Of a stretch of DNA of 64,000 nt, positions 9,640-20,144 are shown piece by piece. The stretch lies in NCBI GenBank assembly GCA_026018925.1, contig JAKSZU010000007.1, positions 92,706,328 through 92,770,327 of the forward strand, written 5' to 3'. The notes under the pieces were generated by a model. It saw only the letters and a program-made list of their open reading frames with translations. It was not told where the DNA came from and did no database searches. The DNA comes from Tupaia tana (taxonomy: Eukaryota; Chordata; Mammalia; Scandentia; Tupaiidae). A program made the position numbers and the translations under genes. Each line of letters opens with the position of its first letter. Within the stretch, counting starts at the first letter, position 1.

Positions 9640-9905
9640 TTTCTGGCTTTTTAAAAATTTTGCCGGAGGGCGAATGCATTTTCCAGAGAGAGACAGAGAG
9701 AAAGTGAGAGAACACCCCCCCACCCCTCTCACAATGGGGAGGGTCACACTACAATCCCCTCTCCTCCATCTCTCGCTCCTTTCAGAATTTTGAGCACTCA
9801 CACATGTACCTGGTGTGTTTCTCATGCCACAGGGTCCAGGACTCGAACCACGCAGTCTGCCATGTGGGATCCAGCTGCCTTAGCCACCTGGCCACCTGCT
9901 GGCGC
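9640..9905 (-). mobile_element. SINE-C, old
   Basis: TTTTGCCGGAGGGCGAATGCATTTTCC end, middle domain ACTACAATCCCCTCTCCTCC, B-box GGACTCGAACCACG and the C marker GGATCCAGCTGCCTTAGCCACC. Confidence 0.88.
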
Positions 9906-9914
9906 TTTAAAAAA

Positions 9915-10030
9915 CAAAATTACCACAGTTCGAGTCCTGGACATGATGGCTTGCTTTCTTACTTTCTCTGTGTCTCTTTCTGGTCAAATTAAAATAAATG
10001 AATGAATAAATAAAATAATTCATTTAAAAA
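9915..10030 (+). mobile_element. SINE-B, 5'-truncated
   Basis: It starts at the B box (CAGTTCGAGTCCTGG) and keeps the CT-rich stretch and the AAATAAATGAATGAATAAATAAAATAATTC tail. The A box is absent. Confidence 0.85.
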
Positions 10031-10034
10031 AGAA

Positions 10035-10218
10035 TTATTTTTTTAAAAAGAATTATTTTATTTAACTTTATTTATTTATTTATTTAAATTTGACCATGGA
10101 GGAACAGAGTGAAAGAGAGAGGGAGAGTGAGAAAGCAAGCCGCCTGATCCAGGACTCGAACCGTGGTTGACTGTGTGGGAGTCCAGGGTCCTTAACCACC
10201 ACACCACCTGTTGGCCCC
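10035..10218 (-). mobile_element. SINE-B, minus strand
   Basis: Complete from TTATTTTATTTAACTTTATTTATT to ACCACCTGTTGGCCCC, with GGACTCGAACCGTGG. Confidence 0.92.
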
Positions 10219-10472
10219 TTTTTAAAAACATATTTACCAGAGGGCACATGTGTTCTCCAGAGACAGACAGAAGGAAAGGGAAAGGAGAAAGAACCCCTCC
10301 AGTGTGGTGTGGTCACGCCACAGTCCCTTCCCCGTTCCCCCATCCTGTTGGGATTTGGGGCACACATGCACGTGCACTGGCGTGTTTCTCAAGCTGCTGG
10401 GGCTGGGAGTCGAACCATGGCTGCCTCTGTGGGATCGGGTTCCCTTAACCATTAGGCCATAGGCCTGGCCCC
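10219..10472 (-). mobile_element. SINE-C, old
   Basis: It follows the previous copy head to tail. CAGAGGGCACATGTGTTCTCCAGAGACAG, GTGGTCACGCCACAGTCCC, GGGAGTCGAACCATGG and AACCATTAGGCC...GGCCCC are visible. Confidence 0.87.
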
Positions 10473-10569
10473 CGAGTCCATGTTTTCTGACTCTCAGACT
10501 GGAACAAATGACTGCATAGGATTTTTTCCAATTCAGAGTTTACTCCTATGAAGAGTCCTGTAATGACAT

Positions 10570-10985
10570 CTGTTAGGGCTCAGCTTGTGTCCCCCCAAAA
10601 AGAGAAATTAAAGCCCTCGCCCCTAGCGCCTCGGCCTGTGACCTTTGTGGAAATGAGCTGCCACAGGTGCAATTCGTTAAGAGGAGGTCTTGCTGGGGTG
10701 GGTGCCCTGATCCAACAGGATGGTGGGGTCCTTATATGGTGGGGAGGCACGGGAGGGTGAGAACCTGCCAGCCTGGCTCGCTGTGGAAAACCGAAGATGG
10801 CCAAGCCCGTCGACAGGCCACGCGGAGCCAGGAAGAGGCCGAAGTTTCTACCGGAAGCCTCGGAGAGAACGCGGCCCTGGGCTTCACTGCAGTCCTCTGG
10901 GCTTCAGAACTGAGAGCCCACGTCTTCTGCTCTGCCACCCGCCCGCGGCGCTTGGTCACAGCAGCCGGGGAGCCAGCACAACGCC
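10570..10985 (+). mobile_element. MaLR/MLT-type LTR fossil
   Basis: GGGCTCAGCTTGTGTCCCCCCAAAAAG, TTGTGGAAATGAGCTGCCACAGGTGCAATTCGTTAAGAGGAGGTC, GGTGCCCTGATCCAACAGGATGGTGGGGTCCTTATA and CTTCAGAACTGAGAGCCC follow the order of a common old mammalian LTR (GTCCCCCAAAAAG, TTTGCAGATGTAAT, GGCCCTAATCC, GTCCTTATAAG, CTCCAGAACTGTGAG). No internal retroviral genes are seen. Confidence 0.7.
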
Positions 10986-11379
10986 CAGCTTCAATCACAG
11001 TTGTTTTTTGCCCCTTTAGGCCCCACTGATCACCACCTCTGAAGGAGGGAACTTTCTAGAATAAACAGCCTTAGCTCCCCAGCGCCCTGGCTGCCCTGCC
11101 CCTCTGCCTCTTCACACACCATCCGCGCCCGGGCTTTCCTCTCTCCGCCCCTCCTGGTTCCCCCTCTGCCCCACGCTCCTCTCACTTTCCCTCTCTCAGC
11201 CCAGTGGAGCAGCCTGCCTGGACTCGAACCCCAGCTCTGCCACGTCCCAGCCCCTAGCAATGTGAACTCAGGCAAGGGCACCCACGTTTGAGGATAAAAG
11301 GTATAAAGAAGCCTGGAACAGGTTTAACCCTTTCCAGCCTGCAGTAAGCATGCGGAGGAGCGGCTGCCCGTCCCTCCCT

Positions 11380-11590
11380 CAGGCTTTGGCCTGCTGGTCT
11401 CCAGAACACCTCCCCGGCATGCCCAGAACCCCCGAGTTGTGTCCCCTGCTCAGTGCTGTGCATGTCCCATCGCGTCTCCATCTGTCCCTTCAGATGGGAG
11501 TCTCGCTCAGCAGGGAAGGGGCCGTCCTGCATCCTCGTGTCCACGCACACAGCAGGCGCTTAATAAATGCCTGTCAGATAGCTGACGAGC
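11380..11590 (+). mobile_element. L2 3' end
   Basis: GCAGGGAAGGGGCCGTCCTGCATCCTCGTGTCC then ACACAGCAGGCGCTTAATAAATGCCTGTCAG match the L2 ending GGCAGGGACTGTGTC...CACATAGTAGGCGCTCAATAAATG. Confidence 0.8.
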
Positions 11591-12080
11591 TGGAGACTGG
11601 CAGTGGCCAAGGGCCTGGGAGGCGGGACTTGGGGACCGTGTTGTTAGGACAGTCTGCTCATCCTTCTGGAAGTGAAAGTCTTGCTGTCACTTCTGAGAGC
11701 ATGAGAAGGAAAGTGAGAGCCGGAGGGAATGAGGTGGCGGCTGTGCGCAAGCCCCGAACCTGCTCAGCACCTCGGCCTTGCCCCCTGCCCCAGCACATCC
11801 TGCCCTCTCGTGGGTCCCCTCCACACACTGTCACCCACACACACTCCCCTGTCCCCGGCCAGCAGTTTCCTCTGACACACATTTTCCATTGCTGGGGGGA
11901 GCGACAGAGCAGGTTACAGGTGAAAACGGTCTCTGAGCTTCCTTTCCGGGGTCACTGGCCCACCTCTCCGCCCAGCTCTGGTTCGGCTCCTGTCTCCCGA
12001 ACCTACCTGTCCACAGCGCCGACTTCAATGGCACAGGCTTGGCCGGGGCAGAACATCTGGACTGCCCAAAGATTTGTCTA
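11591..12080. other. Unassigned DNA
   Basis: Part of a 243-codon plus-strand open frame (11350-12081) runs through here and through the L2 relic before it. I see no domain or splice-bounded exon. Confidence 0.45.
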
Positions 12081-12084
12081 GTGT

Positions 12085-12180
12085 CTCAGATCAGGTGTGA
12101 GATATAAGGTTGAGACTTTGGCCCTAGGAGCTGTGTGACCCCAGGCAAGCCCCTGTCCCTCTCTGAGATATGTGACGTTG
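12085..12180 (+). mobile_element. MIR fragment
   Basis: GGAGCTGTGTGACCCCAGGCAAGCCCCTGTCCCTCTCTGAG is the MIR core. Confidence 0.8.
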
Positions 12181-12349
12181 GTGGGAGTGTGACTGAGCTC
12201 TGGCCATCTGTTTGTGCGGACGGAGCAGGAGCCCAGTGAACGCAGGGAAGGCCCTCTTCTCGGGCCGGTGCAGAGGGACTGGGCAGTCGGACTCCTGTGT
12301 GGCGTTCGGGGCGGCAGGGGTGGGAGTGGGACGGGCTGCAGGAAGGATG

Positions 12350-12450
12350 ACTACATGGGCGGTCAGGACCTGGGTTCGGGCCCTCCTCAGTCTACCTGGT
12401 TGCAAGTCCTTTCTCCTCGCCAGGCCTCTGTTTCCCTGCCCGGGTCTGAC
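12350..12450 (+). mobile_element. MIR fragment
   Basis: GGACCTGGGTTCGGGCCC, GGTTGCAAGTCCTTTCTCC and GGCCTCTGTTTCCCTGC follow the MIR order. Confidence 0.75.
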
Positions 12451-12675
12451 TTTGCTGTGCTGAGAAGGCAGGCCCAGGCTCGCCGGAGCAGAGCCGGCTT
12501 CTCTAAGTCACCCCCGAGGACCTGGGGTGGACCCTCGCCTCGGGGCCAGGCCCCCTTGATCTGTCCCCTCAGCCCTGCAGCAGGTTGTTCCACGTCCCTG
12601 GCCCCGCCCCACTCACTGCCCGTGGGGCTTCCTCCCTGCTCCAGGACAGCTCCCACCTACTCCTTCCCTCTGGGA

Positions 12676-13134
12676 GGCTCTCCCGACTCTCCCTACCCCC
12701 TGGGGCGGCTTTCCCCGACTCTCCCTACTCCCCGGGGCAGCTCTCCCGACTCTTCCTACTCCCCGGGGCGGCTCTCCCGACTCTCCCTACCCCCCAGGGC
12801 GGCTCTCCCGACTCTCCCTACCCCCCGGGGTGGCTCTCCCGACTCTCCCTACCCCCCCGGGGCAGCTCTCCCGACTCTCCCTACCCCCCGGGGCGGCTCT
12901 CCCGACTCTCCCTACCCCCCGGGGCGGCTCTCCCGACTCTCCCTACCCCCCGGGGCGGCTCTCCCGACTCTCCCTACCCCCCGGGGCGGCTTTCCCCGAC
13001 TCTCCCTACTCCCCGGGGCGGCTCTCCCGACTCTCCCTACCCCCTGGGGCGGCTCTTCCGACTCTCCCTACTCCCCGGGGCGACTTTCCCCAACTCTCCC
13101 TACTCCCCGGGGCGGCTTTCCCGACTCTCGACTC
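12676..13134. repeat. 31-bp G+C-rich minisatellite, about 15 copies
   Basis: The unit is GGCTCTCCCGACTCTCCCT followed by ACCCCCCGGGGC, 31 bp with 30-33 bp variants. Copies 7-10 are nearly identical; those at the edges are more diverged (CTTTCCCCGAC, TACTCCCC). The unit is not a multiple of 3 and contains no stop in any plus-strand frame, so all three frames stay open and give LSRLSLPP/GAALPTLPTP/RGGSPDSPYP-like peptides. That explains the 310-, 240- and 187-codon ORFs here without invoking a gene. Confidence 0.95.
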
Positions 13135-13855
13135 TCGGAAGAATGAGGCTCCTCGAGGCCCCCACCCTCTGCACTCACCTCCCTCGTCTGCTTGGCTGGG
13201 GAAGCAGGCCCGAGTCCCCCTCCTGCTTGCAGCAGGCCACCAGCACAGGCTCAGGGCACCCAGTGGTGAGGACGGCAGGTGGAGGGAAAGCGAGGAAACG
13301 GTGGTGAAGGGGCGAAAGAAGGGCGAGGTGGAGAGGCATGCAGGGGACGGACGGGTGGACACCGAGGGGCGGTCAGCGAGGAATCAGCACTGATCGCTAT
13401 CGCTAGTGCCACGCCACATGGCTGGAGTCGCCAAACATCCCGAGCTTGCCAGGGAAGCCCCCTTCTTCCGGACGCCATGGTCCGGCTCTCCCTCGGAAGC
13501 AGAGGGAAGCCTCCACGGCTCTCTGCTGGGTCTGCTGCCGCGGCCGCCACCAGGGCGTCTTACCTTTCTCAGCCCACCCTCATTTGTCAAGTGCTCGCGT
13601 GTCAGTGTGAGAGGTCGGTGACCGACCCTGCCAGCTCCGCCTGCTCTGCCAGGCTCGGGGACGGGCACTTTGGGATGCTTTTGCCAGGAAGGAGCTGCTG
13701 GCTGTGGTTGGCAGGAACAGCAGTGCCTGCGGACTCTCCTACGCGAGCCTGGTCTCTCTGGGGGATCTTTCCTCTGTGCAGCCCTCCCAGCCGCTTCCAG
13801 AGTTGGGTGGCTTCTTCCTGCCTTGCCACAGGGTTTGCACATGCTTCTGTTATGG
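13135..13855. other. Unassigned G+C-rich DNA
   Basis: CpG-containing sequence with overlapping ORFs on both strands. No exon with clear splice sites or recognisable domain. Confidence 0.45.
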
Positions 13856-13856
13856 C

Positions 13857-14144
13857 TTTTAAATTATTACTTAAAAAAATACATACATATATATATATAT
13901 ATTGCCATAGGGCACATGTGTTCTTTGGAGAGAGATAGCCAGTGACAAAGTGAGAAATCACCTCTGAAGGGAAATGGTCTTGCTGCAACCCCTCCTCCCC
14001 CATTCTCCTCTCAGAATTTCAGGCACACGCACACTCATACACCTGTGTCGGGCATGATTTTCAAGGTGCCAGGTCTGGGACTCGAACTGTGCTGTTGGCC
14101 ATATGGAATCCAGCTGCCTTAACCACCACACCACTGGCTGGTCA
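13857..14144 (-). mobile_element. SINE-C with (AT)n tail
   Basis: The tail side carries ACATACATATATATATATATAT (13882-13902). TGCCATAGGGCACATGTGTTC, CTGCAACCCCTCCTCC, GGACTCGAACTGTGCTG and GAATCCAGCTGCCTTAACCACC complete an old copy. Confidence 0.9.
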
Positions 14145-15100
14145 TTACTGCGGTTGTCTGTTTAGGAGTCTGTCTGTCTGCCTGGGGCTAGCGCGGGGCG
14201 ATGTGAGGCAGTGATGATTCCGGATCGTCTCCACTCGCACCCCCTGCAGGGTGGTGCAGAGCAGACAGCCAGCAACAGCTCACAGTGTGACTAGACCGGC
14301 AGTGCAGCAGGAAAAAGCAGCACTCTGTGAGGCCGACCCATTCAGGAAGGTTCTGGGTTCATGTCCCGAGGCCTCCCTGAGTATGCCGGGCACCCATGTG
14401 TCCGTGACCCAGGGCTGTGTGCTGGATCGCAGTGTCAGAACCCTGCTGGAGGTGCTGTCTTTCTGTCTCACTCACAGAAGAAAGAAATACACTTACCCCA
14501 AAAAAGGTAATAATGTAGATAACCGTGTGTGTGTGTAAAGGCAGTGTTTTTATTACTCTAATGCACCTGGAGCCTTAGGTGAATTCAGCGGGATGTACGT
14601 CACACTAAAGCCCTGGCAGGAAACAGATGGTGCCTCAAACTGGGTAATTTGAAGATGGTTTAATGAAGGGACTCTTAGCACAGGCATGGCAGGAGGAAGG
14701 TGCAGCGCCCCGGGGCTGGCAACGTGGGGAGCTCTTCCCCCTGCAGCCTGAACGACTAGGAGGGAGAGCTTACCTGGCCAGAGGTACACGCACAGGACCG
14801 CCTGGCAGGAGCTGCAGCCTTTGAGTGGGGACACAGCCAGCCTGGGCGAGCCTGTGGGACAGGCCGTGGGGGTAAATGCCAGTCCCCGCTCACCATCTGT
14901 CCTCTGGATTCTCGTCCCATCCGCCAGAAGCCAGAGGGCAAAGGGGGTCTTGAGGCTGCCCACAGAGGTACCCATCAGGCATAGAGCAGGTTGGGGAAGG
15001 GCATGGGGGCTTCTGGAAGAGCAGGCAGAGAGGCCCTACACAGGAGGGCACATAATATCCCCAGGATCTTTGGGGACCCCTGGGCAGCCTCATCAAGTGT
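14145..15100. other. Unassigned DNA with possible old repeat
   Basis: Around 14640-14690 TGGGTAATTTGAAGATGGTTTAATGAAGGGACTCTTAG resembles the AGAGTTTAATAAAGGGAC block of an old interspersed repeat that I cannot name. The rest is unassigned. Confidence 0.35.
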
Positions 15101-15119
15101 AACGAATGGAATGTGACTT

Positions 15120-15285
15120 AGGCACCCAGTGTGTCAAGTGGTGTGCTAACGCACGGTTCAGTGTGGACACCGAGGCTCGGGGAGGCAGGGGCCCTGCCCA
15201 AGGCCACGTAACAGCAAGTGGTGTAACCAGGACTGGATCCCAACACCCAGTTGGCTCCCAGCACCCAAGTTCTCCGTGCCTCTTA
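15120..15285 (-). mobile_element. MIR fragment
   Basis: GAGGCTCGGGGAGGCAGGGGCCCTGCCCAAGGCCACGTAACAGCAAGTGG is a clear reverse MIR core. Confidence 0.85.
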
Positions 15286-15299
15286 GCAGCTCCCTGTGG

Positions 15300-15480
15300 C
15301 TAAGCCCTATTTATTACCTGACAGAATTCTGCAAGGCTGTTGGTTTCCTGAGTCTCAGAGAAGCCAAGTGATTTCTCCAGGGCCACGCAGCCCAGGCGGT
15401 AGCGGCGGGGGTGGGGAAGCAGGTCGGAGGCTCACCACTAATCGCAGCAGGTGCTGGCAGATTGCACGGTGGCAGCCTCA
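15300..15480 (-). mobile_element. MIR fragment
   Basis: CTGAGTCTCAGAGAAGCCAAGTGATTTCTCCAGGGCCACGCAGCCCAG is a reverse MIR core, adjacent to another copy in the same direction. Confidence 0.85.
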
Positions 15481-15599
15481 GGGATTTTTTTAGCCTCAAC
15501 GGGTGGAGTCACCTCTTACCAGGTGCCTCCTGGAGTCACTCCCCAGCTGCAACCACAGGATTTAGATTTTCAGAGCTGGGCAGGGCCCTCAGCACCCTC

Positions 15600-15868
15600 T
15601 AGATCAGCTCTGGCCTGTGACATGAAAACTAATGACCATTACAACAGTGGCTGCTCTGGCTTCCTGAGCCACGGCCAGTCTCTGACCTCAGCCCTCCCGT
15701 CGGGTCCCAGCATCTAAGGCAGGTATGCGAGTGGCTCACGGTGCAGACCGAGAACCGAACCGAGGCTTGAGATGCAAATGACCCCACTGTGGTCACAGAG
15801 TGAATCAGGCCTAACAGAGCCAGACACCGACCTCAGGGCACTGTATGCAGCTTAGCGCCCTGACGGGA
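15600..15868. other. Unassigned DNA, possible MIR traces
   Basis: ACTGTGGTCACAGAGTGAATCAGGCC near 15785 may be a degraded reverse MIR core. Nothing else is recognisable. Confidence 0.35.
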
Positions 15869-15869
15869 C

Positions 15870-16040
15870 AGGCTGGGTCCAAATGCGCCTACCAGCTGCG
15901 TTGACCTTGGACACGTTGACCTTGGACACGTCACTTTTCTGTGTCGTAGTTTCCTCGTTTGTGAAATGAAGATGCCCAGCATCTGCTTCATTTGGTTGTG
16001 GTAAGCATGAAATGAGTTATTACGGCAGTTAGACATACTA
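15870..16040 (+). mobile_element. MIR with internal 15-bp tandem duplication
   Basis: The core contains GTTGACCTTGGACAC twice in direct succession (15899-15928), then GTCACTTTTCTGTGTCGTAGTTTCCTCGTTTGTGAAATG and ATGAAATGAGTTATTACG. The order matches MIR. Confidence 0.9.
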
Positions 16041-16149
16041 AAAGCTTCGTGATTCTCCTGCCCAAGTCCACTGAGCTTTCAACCACATCCGAGGAGGCTC
16101 CTAAAATCGTGTTCCTGTCTGACTCTGGCTTTCCTAGTAACCGGCCGAG

Positions 16150-16300
16150 TAGCTGCCACCGGGCCGGACGCTGTGCTTCATATACCAGCGCTTCTCTCCT
16201 GCTCCGTCATGATGCGCCCATTCCCATTCTGCAGACAAGGAGACTGAGGCCTACAGAGAAGTAGTAACCGGCTGGCTTCTGCACCCCCAGACACTGCAGT
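16150..16300 (-). mobile_element. MIR fragment
   Basis: GCCCATTCCCATTCTGCAGACAAGGAGACTGAGGCCTACAGAGAAG is a reverse MIR. Confidence 0.85.
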
Positions 16301-16858
16301 GCCAGGGCGCCACCCCCCAGGCAGAGCTGGTTGTCTCTCTCCCAACGGCAGGAAACCCAGACTGTCTGATTATTGGCATTGTTGTCCAAAACAATAGAGA
16401 CATGACAATACAACAATCAGGAGGGTGCTTATTCCCATTGGCTCCAAATCATCCCAACTGGGGGGTGGGGGGGGAAGGCCTGGGGCTTTAAGAAGAGGCT
16501 CTTGAGGCAGGATGAACAAACAACCAGTGAAAACCTCGCAGCTGGGCCCCAGGTGCTGGGAGAGAGAGTGGGGCAGGAAGCGGGCAGGCCATTTCTTTCC
16601 TCTTCTTTCTTATTTGTTTGAGAAGCAACTTTACTTTCTAAATCGGTCATTGTCACCCGTTGGCCCCCGCCCCACCTGGGCCAGGGCGCCTGGTGATGGG
16701 GCTCAAGAGGAAGCTCTGGGGGGCAGGAGGACCAAGGGTGCGAGGTGTGGCAGGGCCTGGCCCAGCTGCACTTGGGGTGGCTTTCCCAGCAGAAGCCCCC
16801 GGGGCCTGCAGACAGTACCTGCCTGAGGTATGACCTGGTTCCTCCAAGTGCAGCAGCC
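16301..16858. other. Unassigned DNA
   Basis: No repeat family recognised. A 165-codon minus-strand ORF (16429-16926) overlaps the next MIR and shows no domain. Confidence 0.45.
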
Positions 16859-16859
16859 A

Positions 16860-17055
16860 GGGGCAGGTCAGGAGCCCCATGAACAGGGAGGTGGTCTGGG
16901 CTTCCGAGGCCTGTCCCCTTGAGCAAGTGACTTCAGTTCTTCGGGTCTGTTTTCTCACCTGCAAAATGGGAGGGGCTGAGGGGGAACGTGATTAAATGGC
17001 GTTAACAAGTGCAGAGCCTCTGGCACCGCACTGGCCCTCAGGCATCTGTACCAGC
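16860..17055 (+). mobile_element. MIR, nearly full core
   Basis: CTTGAGCAAGTGACTTCAGTTCTTCGGGTCTGTTTTCTCACCTGCAAAATGGGAGGG, then GTGATTAAATGGCG and AGAGCCTCTGGCAC. Confidence 0.88.
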
Positions 17056-17084
17056 TGGAGAGTCACTTAAGAAGCCAGCAGCGA

Positions 17085-17225
17085 CTACGTGGGCATTAGC
17101 TATGTGCCAGGCACACTTAGAGCATTCTACGGGTACGCATGAATTTAATACACACAGTTCACACTCTCCCCACTTAACGGTCGAGAAAACCAAGGCCGGT
17201 GGTGAGGCTGAGTGAGTTGCTCGTG
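17085..17225 (-). mobile_element. MIR fragment
   Basis: TATGTGCCAGGCACACTTAG, ATGAATTTAATACACACAGTTCACAC and CCCACTTAACGGTCGAGAAAACCAAGGC are a reverse MIR 3' half. Confidence 0.8.
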
Positions 17226-17449
17226 CCCTATGGCAAGAACCTAAAAGAAAAACAAACAAAATTCAAGATTAAGAGTACAAAGACAAGCACAAAGCCACGC
17301 AAGTAAGGGATCCAAGGTTGAGACTTCATGAGCCTCCCCTTAAAGCTCGTCCCAGTTCTAGACCCCTGTCAGCAAGTGGCAGAGGCCAGGTGGCCAGCAG
17401 AACCCGAGTGTTCAAAGCAGCGCTGACAGACACAAGGCAGTTGCCGCCA

Positions 17450-17690
17450 AGTGCCACATAATCAGAAGCCACATTCCCACTGTGTAGGCCACGTGCCACG
17501 CACACTGAGCCCGCCAGCAACCCAACGAGGCGGGCGTGATACTGCCATCCCCAGATTACGAATGAAAAGCTGAGACTCAGAGGGCCCAGTGACTTCCTAG
17601 GGCATGGAGCTAAGACAGCAGAGCAGGATTTGAACCCAGGCACTGGACCTCGGGGACTGTACAATTAGCCACTGTCACCTCCCTCCTGAC
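17450..17690 (-). mobile_element. MIR, long copy
   Basis: From GCCACGTGCCACGCACACTGAG through CCATCCCCAGATTACGAATGAAAAGCTGAGACTCAGAGGG to CAGCAGAGCAGGATTTGAACCCAGGC, it covers most of the reverse MIR consensus. Confidence 0.9.
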
Positions 17691-17824
17691 CGGGGCTAGC
17701 TACTCTTAGCCCTCAGTTCTCCCTGTGGCTCCTTCCATCTTCCCTGGCAGCAGCGTGGCGTGGGGGCTGCACGCTCCTCTTTGGACTCAGAGGGGCCTGG
17801 ATGCTCATCCTCACCCTGCTGTTT

Positions 17825-17950
17825 CCTAGTGGGGGTCCCGGAGACAGGCTGTCACACCTCCGAGCCTCAGTTTCCTCATCTGTACAATAGGGACTGTGTC
17901 ATTGATATGGTGGGCACCAAATCTAGAGACATTACATATTTTAAAATAAA
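17825..17950 (+). mobile_element. MIR fragment
   Basis: CCGAGCCTCAGTTTCCTCATCTGTACAATAGGGACTG is a near-consensus MIR segment. Confidence 0.88.
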
Positions 17951-18087
17951 CTACCAGTAAGCTGCGAGTGACGTATCTATTTGCCCCTGTCACTGCACCA
18001 CATGGCTGCCCTGGATAACACTGCAAAGGCAGTTTGGAGGACCGGGAGCAATGGAAGGGGAAGTGGCTGGCTCTTAAACGCTCAGGA

Positions 18088-18347
18088 TGGGGCCAGCAGA
18101 TGGGTAACGGTTTGCTGGGCTCCCACCTGGCCGACTGTGGTTCGAGTCCTGGACCTGATGACTTGAAAATCATGCCGGACGCATGCGTGTGCATGCTCAA
18201 AATCCCAAGAGGCAAATGGAGGTGAAGGGATTGTGGGATGACCATTCCCTCCCAGGGGTGATTTCTCACTTCCCTTCTCACTGTCTCTGTCTCTCTCTTT
18301 CTTTCAACGAGCATTCAGGCTCTAAGGCAAAAACTTCTTTTTAAAAA
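18088..18347 (+). mobile_element. SINE-C/A intermediate, full length
   Basis: GGGGCCAGCAGATGGGTAACGG, GGTTCGAGTCC (exact B box), TTGAAAATCATGCCGGACGC and AGGCTCTAAGGCAAAAACTTC. A short TSD YGCTCAGGA flanks it (about 18078 and 18349). Confidence 0.9.
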
Positions 18348-18429
18348 ATGCTCAGGACTGGGACTGGTAGAGCTTGCTATCCCAGAGGTGATGGGCCGGG
18401 TCCTCTTCGAGGGGTGGGTGTTTGGAATG

Positions 18430-18560
18430 GAGGAAGAATAGCACTAAGTGTCAGGTGGCCTGCATTCTGTAAGGGGTTCTACCACCAGCTCCCGTGTGAC
18501 CTTGGGCAGGTCACGGCCCCTCCTGGGCTCAGTCTCTCTGTTTGCAAGTTGCATGCACAC
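18430..18560 (+). mobile_element. MIR fragment
   Basis: ACCACCAGCTCCCGTGTGACCTTGGGCAGGTCACGGCCCCTCCTGGGCTCAGTCTC. Confidence 0.85.
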
Positions 18561-18764
18561 ACTCCCCCCAATCCTGAATGAAACGGTCTCCAAGGTCCTG
18601 AAGAGACTGCATTCCTGGATGCGGGCACAGGAGGGTCTCCGGGCCCTTTTGTGTGCTGCCTCACGGAGTTCCCTGTTCTCTGAGTGCTCTTCACGGCACC
18701 ATCTCTGAGACAGAGAGGAGTGTTTTCAGCAAACTCACACCACACCTGCTGCAGCAGAACCTTG

Positions 18765-18845
18765 GCACCGTGGCTCAGTTCACGGGCTCTGCAACCACAG
18801 TCCTAATCCCGTCTCCACCTCCTCACCTGGAAAATGGGGAGCTAG
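18765..18845 (+). mobile_element. MIR fragments, plus strand
   Basis: GTGGCTCAGTTCACGGGCTCTGCAACCACAGTCCTAATCCC and CTCACCTGGAAAATGGGGAG look like two MIR blocks with the intervening part lost. Confidence 0.65.
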
Positions 18846-18854
18846 GTAACAGTG

Positions 18855-18925
18855 AGACTTAGCCTCTGTTTACAGAAGAGGAGCCGGAGGTTCCAGGAGC
18901 ACAGCACTTGCTGGAGGTCTTGGCT
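18855..18925 (-). mobile_element. MIR fragment
   Basis: CTGTTTACAGAAGAGGAGCCGGAGGTTCCAGGAGCACAGCACTTGC is a reverse MIR. Confidence 0.65.
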
Positions 18926-19159
18926 CCCATCTTGCCCTCGTCTGACCCATCTGCCCCGCCCACCCCAGCGTGGGCTTTCCTTTGCAGGAATCCTAGCTCC
19001 CTCGCATCGTCCCAGAAAGCTGAGCCCCACTGTCCTTTCCCCTCTGCCTGGCACCCTGCCTCTCCTCCCTCCTGCACCTGGTAAACCCACCCGGCGGGGT
19101 CGGGCCTGGGCTGGCCCTGGTGCCCACTTACAAGGGCGGGACCTCTGAGGAAGCTGCCC

Positions 19160-19225
19160 ACCTCTCCGAGCCCTGCCCCTCATCCATGTAATGGGGGTAA
19201 CAGTTGCAACCTCCACTTCCCAGGT
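19160..19225 (+). mobile_element. MIR fragment (weak)
   Basis: CCTCATCCATGTAATGGGGGTAACAG matches CCTCATCTGTAAAATGGGGATAATAG. Confidence 0.6.
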
Positions 19226-20140
19226 CCCGGCCCGTGGTGAGCACACCGGACTCGTAGCTGTCGTCGTCTTCAGTGTCCTCACTGTTCTTCCTCCAGGGGC
19301 TGCCCAGGTGTCTCCACGCGCACCACGTTCCTCTGGGCCCCCACAGCACCTGCGTCCCATACGGTCACCGTCTGGTGTCAGTGGCTATCCCACGCTCCCT
19401 CGGATGCCTCCACACTGTCCTGGCCTCTGATCTGCCACATCCAACATGGGGATGATGCACAGGTCCTCAGTTAAAGATGGCCGAATCCTGCCTCCGCGGT
19501 GCTGAGCGGTCAGTTACCCTTTCTGCTGTGTCAGGAACTGGGTGCAATGACCACCTCGTCACTGCTGTCATCTCCCCGCACCTCGAGCAGTCCCTGGTTA
19601 TTGAGCATGTACTCTGTGCCAGGCAGAGGGGAAGGCTTCTCAATGTCATTTGACTCAGTTTCTCAGTCGCCCTGTGTGGGAGGGCTTGTGGTAGCCTATG
19701 CATTGGTGAAACCAGGTCCCAGCGCCTCTCTGTGCCCAGTGATGGGGGGTGGTTGGAGCACAGAACAAGAGCGAGGGTCCCCTCTGAGAACTTGCCTTTG
19801 ATCACCCATCCCTGCCGAACTTCTCTCTTCCCTTGAAGACCCTACTGCTTCCAGAACCTCTCTCCCACTCCTTAGTTTTTCTCCCAAGTTCTGGCCCCCA
19901 CTGAAATGAGCGTGTTCCCCGACGGTGGTGAACTGAGGCAGGGGTATATTTTATTTTGTCTTCCTGGCTTATTTTGTGACCCCTTTCATTTCCCATCTCT
20001 GTGGGTTGACAGGGTATCCACATCACAGGACCCCACCTACTGAGAAGGGCAAGTGGGCCAATCATAGTGCCCCGTTTTCCTTGACACAATGATTGCCTTG
20101 TACACAATCATGTGATACAAGCTGAGCCAATCAGAGCTGT
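19226..20140. other. Mostly unassigned DNA
   Basis: Near 19595-19630 TTATTGAGCATGTACTCTGTGCCAGGCAGAGG is an old LINE block. Nothing else is recognised. Confidence 0.45.
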
Positions 20141-20144
20141 CCCT

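Noticed and set aside
10570..10985. Endogenous retrovirus with genes
   Set aside because: Only LTR-type text is visible. No gag, pol or env-like frame is adjacent.
11350..12081. 243-codon plus-strand ORF
   Set aside because: It begins inside an L2 3' end and shows no domain or splice structure. Stop-poor composition explains it.
12214..13393. ORFs of 310, 240 and 187 codons
   Set aside because: Three overlapping frames are open because the 31-bp G+C-rich repeat has no stops. The peptides are shifted readings of the same repeat.
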